From: Runella sp.
Lineage (GTDB): Bacteria > Bacteroidota > Bacteroidia > Cytophagales > Spirosomataceae
Length of the DNA: 41,052 nucleotides
NCBI RefSeq assembly: GCF_027484545.1
Contig: NZ_JAIXST010000070.1
Location: 1 to 41,052 of the forward strand
Reading direction: 5' to 3'
The translations under genes and the position numbers were made by a program. Below, one piece after another: positions 34,182 through 41,052 of this stretch. How positions within the stretch are numbered: the stretch's first letter is position 1; every line of letters starts with the position of its first letter. The notes beneath the pieces were generated by a model. The model saw nothing but the letters and a program-made list of their open reading frames with translations. It was not told where the DNA came from and did not search any database.

Positions 34182-37100
34182 TTAAAAGCGATAACGCAAA
34201 CCTACCTGAATCTGCCAACGTGAATTTAAGGTAAAATCGTTGAAATAGGTTTGTTTTTGAGACGCATCAAAACTGTAAGTAGGCACTCCATTATCAACAC
34301 TCACCCCAAGTGGCTGAGCCAATCGAGTAGAAGAGGCCAACTGACGGACACCCCAATTAGGGCTGATTAAGTTTCCAAGGTTCAATACGTCTACACTCAA
34401 CTGAATTACGTTTTTATTGGGCAAATTATAATCCTGTAAAATCCGTAAATCCCATTTGGAATACCAAGGGTTCAGTGAAGCAAATTTTTCGGCATATTGT
34501 CCGCGACGACTGCTCAAATAATCATCCTGCGCAATAAACGACTTCAAACCCGAGCGTTGTGCAGATTGCTGGGCAGCAGCACCCGAAAACTTCATTTGGT
34601 CGATCTGAGCATCGGTAGGGATGAATAGTAGATCGTTGTTGGTACCACCGTCATTGTTGATGTCTCCTGAATAGGTAAAACTGTAACGATTGCCTTGTAC
34701 GTATTCGGCAAACAACGAGAAATTAGTTGCCCATTTACCACCACCGTATACATATTTTTTTGCCAATACGCCCACAAAACGGTGACGATTACCGAAAGGA
34801 GAAGGTCCCAGAATCGGACGGTTTGAGTTTTGTACATCGGCCGGATTCAAATCATAAACGTCGGAGGAGATTTCAACGGTCGTGGAAGCTCCGTCTTTGG
34901 CATCCAAAAAGTTATAACCTCCTTTGACAAATAAGCCATTTGCCCACGTTTTTTCAGCTTGAAGTTGAAGGTTAAATGTACTGCCTAAATTACTGTTTGT
35001 GAATACGTAAGCGTTAGTTACTCCCCCAAAATCATGTTTAGCTCGGTCGCTGTCATTATAAATGGGACGAGTCTCTACCCCCTGCAAACGACCCGATGGT
35101 GTTTTCAATCCCCAGTTTTGCACCATTACCGCGTTGACGTCCTTGGTATAAATCACGTCAGCCGATACCAGCCAGCCTGACTTGAACTTATGGTCATAGC
35201 CCAAATTGGTACGCCAAACCTGCGGAAACTTGAAGTTAGGGTCAGTCACGCAATAAAAATAAAAGGCAGGGTTAGCTACTTGGTTTCCAATCCATACAAA
35301 TGGAAAACGCCCGGTGAATAAACCTGAACCACCGCGTAATTGCTGCGAGCGATCCCCTTTTACGTCATAATTGAAGCCAATCCGGGGAGAAAACAATGGT
35401 TTTTGAGCAGGAAGAGTTGTACTGCTCAGTTTAACGGGTTGGGCATCACCATTAAAATATTGAACATTAGGTTGGTAATCGCCTACCCGCTTGATGTTTT
35501 CTTCGGCCAATTGTGGCGTATTGAAATACAACGGCATATCCAGACGTAAACCGTACGTTAAAGTGAATTTATCATTGACCGAAAATTCATCTTGTCCATA
35601 AACCGCCCATTGTCCAAGTGTAGTTTGGGCCAACGCCCACGTACCTTTGGCGTTATTATTGGTATAAGCCGCCTTTGCACCCGCTACTTCTGCCGCAAAA
35701 CCTGCTGATTTTATAAATGTGGCAGCCGTAGAAATATCTTCGCCAGGGCCAAAGAACACCCTCGCACCGTAGCCTGTCAGGTTAAAGGAGTTATCAAAGC
35801 TAAAACGTTCAAGGCTCGTTCCCAACGTAAATGTGTGTTTACCGGCATAAATATTGAAGTTATCCGTAAACTGCAAAACACGTTGTTTAAGACGGTTATT
35901 GATTGAAAAAGGCTCGTGGCCTGCTACAATGTATCACACTCCGTCTTTGGCAAAGTTTAATACAGGAAAAGGAGCCGAGAATGGGTCGCGGGTGTCATTA
36001 AATTGGGCAAAGCCCACTTGTAGCTTATTCGAAAATTTGCTACCAAATTGAGATTTCAAATCTACAATACCCGACAAAATCTTGTTGTTGATGCGGTAGC
36101 CCGAATTATAATATTGCAACGTAATCGCATCCGGTCCGCGCCGGCCAATGGCGGTTGGGTTAGCAGGTTTGTCTTTGAAGGCGTCTAAAAAATTGACCGT
36201 GGCTGAGAGTTTGTGGTTTTGGCTGATGTTCCAATCCAGTTTAAATAACCCTTTTTGGTTATTGGCGTTGTGTTTGTAATTCTCGTAAGGCCCTGTTTCG
36301 TAGTTATAGGTTTGACGCAGCAAGTTAGAAACATTGTCTAAATCAGAAGCTAAAACGCGCGAAACGTTTGCTCCTGCGGTACCGCGATTCGCCAGAAAAT
36401 AAGACCCTAAATCGGAACGACGTTCCAGTTCAAAGTTGGCAAAGAAAAACAATTTGTCTTTGATAATCGGACCACCTAACGCAAAACCCGCCTGTGACGC
36501 ACTTAAATCACCGCGCGTTACTTCCGTATCTTTTACTTTAATCCCAATCATGCTTTTGTTACGAAAAAACGCAAAAGCTGTTCCGGTAAATTTGTTCGTA
36601 CCCGATTTAGTAACGGCGTTGATGGACGCTCCCGTAAAACCTGCCTGAGTTACGTCATAAGGAGCGATGGATACCTGGATTTGGTCAATGGCATCCAATG
36701 ATACGGCCTGCGCATCCGTCTGCCCGCCGGGAGTAGCGGCATCCAAACCAAAGGGGTTGTTGAAAATGGCACCGTCCAACGAGTAGTTGTTGTACTGGCT
36801 GTTGCGTCCGTCAAAGGAGCCGCCCTCTGCCGCCATAGGAGTAAGGCGGGTATAATCAGAAGCCGAGCGCGAAATGGTAGGGAGCGTTTGCAGCTGGGTA
36901 TTGTCAATGTTGAGGGCTGCACCCGTACGTGTGCTGTTTAGAATAGGGTCTGCCTTGATGACTACTTCCTGCAAGGTGGAAGCGTCACTTTTTAATTTGG
37001 AATTCAATACAAATTTTTGGCCGAGTTGGAGGTTAATACCCTCGTATTTTTCGCCTTTAAAACCTACGTAAGATACCACCACCTCATAAGGCCCGCCAAC

Positions 37101-37316
37101 GCGCATATTGGGGATTGTAAAACGCCCGTCGTTGATGGTAACGACACCGTATTGGGTACCAGAAGGTACATGTTTGGCCACCACAGTTGCCCCAAAAAGG
37201 GGTTCTCCTTTGTCATCCGTTACGGAACCATTCATTGAAGCTGTTGTCACTTGGGCATACAGAGCAGTTGTACTTAGCCAAGAAACGAGTAAAAAAAGTA
37301 CATGTTTTAATCTCAT
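34182..37316 (-). pseudogene. Oar-like TonB-dependent receptor with in-frame TGA
   Basis: A 1044-codon frame from an ATG at 37316. Signal peptide (LKHVLFLLVSWLSTTALYAQ region), carboxypeptidase-regulatory-like domain at about 26-110 (SMNGSVTDDKGEPLFGATVV), plug domain (RTGAALNIDNTQLQTLPTI, SINAVTKSGTNKFTGTAF) and a long barrel ending VGLRYRF. The plug sequence is that of the Oar-like branch. Codon 461 is TGA (34 kb scale: 35934-35936). The same frame continues as YIVAGHEPFSINNRLKQ, so this is a point nonsense change rather than a frameshift. Ligand unknown. It lies downstream of the histidine kinase gene and could be one of its targets. Loss of function is uncertain because a miscalled base would restore the gene. 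Confidence 0.88.
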
Positions 37317-37539
37317 AGGTAAATGTAGTTTAGCGTGTTGATGTTAATTAATTTTAATTTAAACCACACAATATAAGCCTCAAATGTTAATTTAATATTA
37401 TCAAATTGTTATTTCATTAATATTACAGTGAAAGTATTAAAATTGTACCTTTTTTAGGTATCGAAGATTAAGTTGTTTAGATTCAGACACTAAAGACTAT
37501 CTTTTGGCCTGAGACCAACGGAAGTTAAGTAGGTAAGTA
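37317..37539 (-). other. Leader region of the Oar-like receptor gene
   Basis: This AT-rich spacer follows the kinase stop and precedes the receptor ATG on the minus strand. No terminator and no exact TAnnTTTG box with a -33 partner was found, so it is unclear whether the receptor has its own promoter or is read with the kinase. Confidence 0.35.
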
Positions 37540-38790
37540 TCAAAATTGCACCCGTAGAGTGTGAATATTCCCCTGGTAATCGTAATGAATTTTGAATTGG
37601 GCATAGTCACAGATTTCTTTTACAATGGCCAATCCCAATCCTAATGAATCTGAATTAGGGTTGGCTTTATTAAATCGATCAAAAAAAGCCTCTGCGGGTT
37701 GAGTAGGCGCCGTACCCGAATTGGATACTGTTAAGTAAGTTTCGGTAAGAATAATTTCCAATGTACCGCCGTGCGTATTGTGCTTGATGGCATTACTTAT
37801 CAAATTAGTAAGCATTACTCGGGCCAAAGGCGCGTTCATTTGTACCCAACGATCCGTAAGTGCAGATTTAACCGTTAGGTTTTTGGCAGTAATAAAGTCT
37901 TCAAAAAGAGGCAATTTGGCTTCGATGAGCTCTTTCAGATTAAGACGCTCTATATGGACAAACTGATTGTTTTCTATTTTTGTCAGCAACAAAAGCGCTT
38001 GATTCAATTTAGACAGTCGCCCAGTGGTTTCATAAATTATCTGTAGATTCTGCATTTGTTCACGAGATAACTCTTCGTCCTGTATCATCACTTCCAACTT
38101 ACTTTGAATAATAGCCAAAGGCGTTTGAATTTCGTGAGAGGCATTCTCCGTAAATTGTTTGAGGCTTATAAAATCTGCCTGAATTTTACGGGTCATTTTA
38201 TCCACCACTTCATTTAATTCACTAAACTCCTCGATGGAGGTATGGCTCAGTTGTAAGTGGGTCTGCTGATTGATGCTGTAATTTTTCAGTTTAGCCAACG
38301 TATCATAAAAAGGTTGCCAAACCTGTCTGGAAATCCGGCGATTTATGAGTAATAAACAAATCAACAGTACAGCTAACAGCAATGCCTGCGAAATAACAAT
38401 TGTTTCAATAAGTTCATGATTTTCCAGCATCGAACTACGAATGACAAGGCGGTGGGGGTTTCCGTAAATAGTAGCTTGAGTGACCAATTCCCGAAAGTAA
38501 TCGTCTTTACCCATTATTCTGTCGTAGATACTGTCGGGTAGAGGTGCGGTATCGGAAGGCAAACGCGAGACCTCTATATCATCCTCAAAACGCGTCCAAT
38601 TCTTTATTTCCAGTTCATTATTGATTTCTCCTAATTTAGAAACCACAAATTCCTTTCGGCTTTGGAGTGTACTGTCTGCCTGTTTTGCAAAAAGATGATG
38701 CAATACAAAATAAAAGATGGGAATAGATACCAGCAAGACTAAAATTGAAGCAATAATATACGCTGTTGCGGTGCGGTTGAGTAGTCTCAT
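37540..38790 (-). CDS. Two-component sensor histidine kinase
   Basis: A 416-residue inner-membrane kinase. Helix 1 is at about 9-32, a 100-residue periplasmic sensor loop follows, and helix 2 is at 131-149. The HisKA domain has the phospho-acceptor His219 in ASHEIQTPLAIIQ. The ATPase domain has the N box LISNAIKHN and G boxes VSNSGTAP and SDSLGLGLAIVKEICD. The loop has no recognisable ligand domain. Its start overlaps the response-regulator stop by four bases (ATGA), so the pair is translationally coupled. The neighbouring TonB receptors suggest that the pair controls an outer-membrane uptake function. Confidence 0.93.
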   Translation of the reverse strand: MRLLNRTATAYIIASILVLLVSIPIFYFVLHHLFAKQADSTLQSRKEFVVSKLGEINNELEIKNWTRFEDDIEVSRLPSDTAPLPDSIYDRIMGKDDYFRELVTQATIYGNPHRLVIRSSMLENHELIETIVISQALLLAVLLICLLLINRRISRQVWQPFYDTLAKLKNYSINQQTHLQLSHTSIEEFSELNEVVDKMTRKIQADFISLKQFTENASHEIQTPLAIIQSKLEVMIQDEELSREQMQNLQIIYETTGRLSKLNQALLLLTKIENNQFVHIERLNLKELIEAKLPLFEDFITAKNLTVKSALTDRWVQMNAPLARVMLTNLISNAIKHNTHGGTLEIILTETYLTVSNSGTAPTQPAEAFFDRFNKANPNSDSLGLGLAIVKEICDYAQFKIHYDYQGNIHTLRVQF

Positions 38791-39470
38791 TTGGTTTGCT
38801 CGGTAAATTTATATCCCATGCCATACACGGATTTTATGTAGTCAGAACAGCCTTTTTCAATTAATTTTTTACGCAGGTTTTTGATATGTGTATAAATAAA
38901 ATCCAGTGAATCCAACGAATCGGCATGTTCTCCCCACAGGTGTTCGGCAATGGATTCTTTGGTTAAAACACGATTTTGGTTGGCAATGAAATAGAGCAGC
39001 AAATCCAGTTCTTTTTTAGTCAACACAAGGGCTTCCTGATTTACGGAGACCTCCAAAGAGTCTGTCTGTATCGTAATTTCTCGAAAAACTACGTCTTGCT
39101 TTCCATGAAAAGCTCGCCTTCGGATAAGCGATTTAATGCGAGCGTTGAGTTCTGATAAATGAAAAGGTTTGGTTATATAGTCATCAGCCCCAATCTCTAA
39201 CCCCATGATTTTGTCATCCAACGAATTTTTAGCTGAAATGATGATAATCCCGGCCGCTGTATCCAGACGTTGCAGTTGTTGGACCAAGTTCAGACCAGTA
39301 CCGCCCGGTAGAGTAATATCAATCAAAGCACAGTCGTAAAGAAATAGCTGAATTTTTTCAGAAGCCTTCTTAAAATCAGCGGCCCATTCACAGATATAGC
39401 CTTCGTGAGTCAAATAATTAATGACTGATTCTGCCAAATGTTTTTCGTCTTCTACCAATAGTAATTTCAT
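38787..39470 (-). CDS. OmpR/PhoB-family response regulator
   Basis: A 227-residue regulator. The receiver domain (1-118) has the acidic residues of LLVEDE, the phosphorylation site Asp51 in LIDITLPGGTG, the conserved Ser79 and Lys101 (GADDYITKPF). The C-terminal winged helix is of OmpR type, with LTKKELDLLLYFIANQNRVLTKE and the recognition-helix region SLDFIYTHIKNLRKKL. It is the first gene of the regulator-kinase operon and lies divergent to the third TonB receptor gene, whose 247-base spacer holds palindromes that could be its binding sites. PhoB identity is possible given the pst genes 14 kb away, but not shown. Confidence 0.93.
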   Translation of the reverse strand: MKLLLVEDEKHLAESVINYLTHEGYICEWAADFKKASEKIQLFLYDCALIDITLPGGTGLNLVQQLQRLDTAAGIIIISAKNSLDDKIMGLEIGADDYITKPFHLSELNARIKSLIRRRAFHGKQDVVFREITIQTDSLEVSVNQEALVLTKKELDLLLYFIANQNRVLTKESIAEHLWGEHADSLDSLDFIYTHIKNLRKKLIEKGCSDYIKSVYGMGYKFTEQTK

Positions 39471-39517
39471 AGATTTTCTTCTTCAGGCAAATTTAAAAAG
39501 ACATGCTGACAAATTAC

Positions 39518-39528
39518 GGTACTGTACC
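39518..39528. promoter_or_regulatory. Small palindrome in the divergent spacer
   Basis: GGTACTGTACC is a perfect 5-bp inverted repeat around one T, 48 bases from the response-regulator ATG. It is a candidate operator in the spacer shared with the third TonB receptor. Confidence 0.3.
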
Positions 39529-39590
39529 TTAATGATAGAATGAAAATCACAGAAAAATAATAGTTGAGACATTTTAAGGCTCTAAATTTA

Positions 39591-39608
39591 TTGAATTGTT
39601 AAATTCAA
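39591..39608. promoter_or_regulatory. TTGAATT/AATTCAA inverted repeat in the divergent spacer
   Basis: Perfect 7-bp arms with a four-base GTTA centre lie 110 bases before the receptor ATG. The size and position suit a dimeric regulator site. Confidence 0.3.
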
Positions 39609-39717
39609 CCTATTTGCCGAAAAAACCAAAATTGATACAGAATTGAGGGTCTAATATTGGGGTCAAGTTTAATCGCTGCCTCTTACAAGCGTATTTTATC
39701 ACTTTATTATTAGTTAC

Positions 39718-41052
39718 ATGAAATTAGTTTTATCCAATTTTTTGTTTTTTCTGTTTTTTCAAACGGCATTTGCAGGGAATATAAAAGGTACCATTGCTGA
39801 CCGGAAAACGGGGGAATCACTGGTGGGAGCAACAGTCCGACTCGACAAAACAAATTTAGGCACAATTGCCGGCTTAGACGGCAGTTACGAAATAAAAAAT
39901 GTACCCACAGGTACCTATAAAATGGTTGTCCGGTATGTAGGGTACCAAACCATCGAAAAAGAAGTAACAGTTACTTCAAATACGCTCATTGAAAATTTCA
40001 CCATTGCGGAAGGCAACAAAGAATTGAATGAAGTGGTGGTCATGGGCCAAGGAGATCGCGAAAGTGAATTAAGTGCCCGAAAAACCGAGCAGAAATCGGA
40101 TAACGTGCTGAATATCATCAGTGCAAAAACAATTCAATTGCTTCCCGACATTACCGTCGGAAATATCCTGCAACGCGTTTCGGGCGTATCGGTAGTCAGA
40201 AATAGTACAGGTGATGGACAGTATGCAGTCATCAGAGGCATGGACAAGCGCTATAATTATACTTCCATTAACGGAGTGAAAATTCCGAGCCCTGACAACA
40301 AAAATCGCTATGTTCCTATGGATATTTTTCCTGCTGATTTGCTGGAAAGGCTTGAAGTGGTAAAAGCCCTGACCCCCAATATGGAAGGCGATGCCATTGG
40401 AGGGGCCATGAATATGGTCATGAAAAGCGTTCCTGATTACCTGATTGTTTCTGCAACAGCTTCGGGCGGATACAGTCAATTGTTCCGCAGTCAGCCTTTT
40501 GAAGGATTCAGAACTAAGGACGTCCAATTTAAATCGCCTTCTGAAATTCACGGCAATTTATACGTGGCCAAAACTTCGGATTTTTCAGTCAAAAACTTGC
40601 AGTACAAAACGGTTTCGTTGCCTGTCAACAGCCTTTTAAGTTTATCCTTGGGAAATCGTATTTTCAACCATAAGTTAGGCTTTCTTTTGGGGGGAAGCTA
40701 TCAACATACGTATCGAGGCAGTAATTCTTCTTTTTTTAGTTTAAACGGGCAACCCAGCCCCGACCCTGTTGCGAATACACCGCTTTTTGAGTCGGTTCAG
40801 AAACGAACCTATTCCAACGAGCAAGCTCGTTTGGGGTTGAATCTGAAATTAGACTACGCATTTAACAGTCGTAATAAATTGAGTTTATACAACCTGTTTA
40901 TGCAATTGGACGATTGGCAGCATCGCCACGTTTTAAGCAATCAATTGACTTTGTTTGGTGACGTGGGCAACAATGACCGCTCGGTCTTTCGTCGTCAAAA
41001 TGTGTATAATTCAACTTTGCAGGGCGATCATTTACCTACCGACAAACTTAAA
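39718..41052 (+). CDS. TonB-dependent receptor, N-terminal part (runs off right edge)
   Basis: The first 445 codons of a receptor open to the window end. Signal peptide at 1-20 (LVLSNFLFFLFFQTAFAG), carboxypeptidase-regulatory-like domain at about 21-105 (IKGTIADRKTGESLVGATV), TonB box (NEVVVMGQG) and a plug domain with VGNILQRVSGVSVVR, RGMDKRYNYTSINGVKIPSP and MEGDAIGGAMNMV. This plug pattern is that of the TonB receptors first grouped from Xanthomonas and Caulobacter, many of which import sugars or peptides. It is divergent from the two-component pair and is a plausible target of it. The start ATG at 39718 directly precedes the signal peptide. Confidence 0.9.
   Translation, partial: MKLVLSNFLFFLFFQTAFAGNIKGTIADRKTGESLVGATVRLDKTNLGTIAGLDGSYEIKNVPTGTYKMVVRYVGYQTIEKEVTVTSNTLIENFTIAEGNKELNEVVVMGQGDRESELSARKTEQKSDNVLNIISAKTIQLLPDITVGNILQRVSGVSVVRNSTGDGQYAVIRGMDKRYNYTSINGVKIPSPDNKNRYVPMDIFPADLLERLEVVKALTPNMEGDAIGGAMNMVMKSVPDYLIVSATASGGYSQLFRSQPFEGFRTKDVQFKSPSEIHGNLYVAKTSDFSVKNLQYKTVSLPVNSLLSLSLGNRIFNHKLGFLLGGSYQHTYRGSNSSFFSLNGQPSPDPVANTPLFESVQKRTYSNEQARLGLNLKLDYAFNSRNKLSLYNLFMQLDDWQHRHVLSNQLTLFGDVGNNDRSVFRRQNVYNSTLQGDHLPTDKLK

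Noticed and set aside
35934-35936. TGA read as selenocysteine or tryptophan by a variant code
   Set aside because: TGA is used as a normal stop by other genes here and pstA is broken by TAA, so a code change does not explain the lesions.

Overview
The window looks like a chromosomal segment of a Bacteroidota bacterium, most likely of the order Cytophagales (Runella/Spirosoma-like; this placement is inferred from gene style, not from a marker gene). The reasons are a SusC/SusD pair, several TonB-dependent receptors with carboxypeptidase-regulatory N-domains, many upstream TAnnTTTG -7 elements, an Mrp protein that lacks the usual CPxC motif, and lysine-rich and LysM/RlpA proteins of Bacteroidota type. 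No rRNA, tRNA, CRISPR array, phage module or complete insertion sequence was found.

Layout. 1-443: remnant of a transposase-like gene at the left edge, a short palindrome and an orphan Phd/YefM-like antitoxin. 614-8148 (minus strand): a large Asp-box propeller protein, a LysM/RlpA-like envelope protein translationally coupled to a protein of unknown function, and a HAD phosphatase-VOC-MFS operon. 8416-11251 (plus): a small membrane protein, a broken beta-barrel protein gene, and mrp plus nfu for iron-sulfur cluster handling. 11353-14426 (minus): TetR regulator with an MBL-fold hydrolase, then a membrane protein with a DnaQ-like exonuclease. 14530-17242: a TonB-dependent receptor broken by a one-base frameshift. 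17739-19486: an ECF sigma factor with a cysteine-containing C-terminal extension, an SRPBCC protein and a small protein. 19487-20023: an intergenic region rich in inverted repeats.

20639-34058 is the most coherent region and reads as a phosphorus-acquisition island. It holds an ATP-grasp ligase, the pstS-pstC-pstA-pstB phosphate transporter operon, a divergent secreted purple-acid-phosphatase-like enzyme, a SusC/SusD outer-membrane uptake pair and a secreted beta-propeller/phosphoesterase fusion. The inferred flow is: surface or periplasmic phosphoesterases release phosphate, the SusCD pair brings a phosphorylated ligand across the outer membrane, and Pst carries phosphate into the cell. 34182-41052 carries an Oar-like TonB receptor with an in-frame stop, a histidine kinase/response regulator pair, and the start of a third TonB receptor running off the right edge.

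Four genes are interrupted: pstA by an in-frame TAA, the Oar-like receptor by an in-frame TGA, the first TonB receptor by a +1 shift in an A run, and the barrel gene at 8804 by three successive apparent one-base losses. Real decay and sequencing or assembly error cannot be told apart from the sequence alone. Several palindromic repeat families occur between genes, and one copy appears to sit in frame inside the signal-peptide region of the SusD-like gene.
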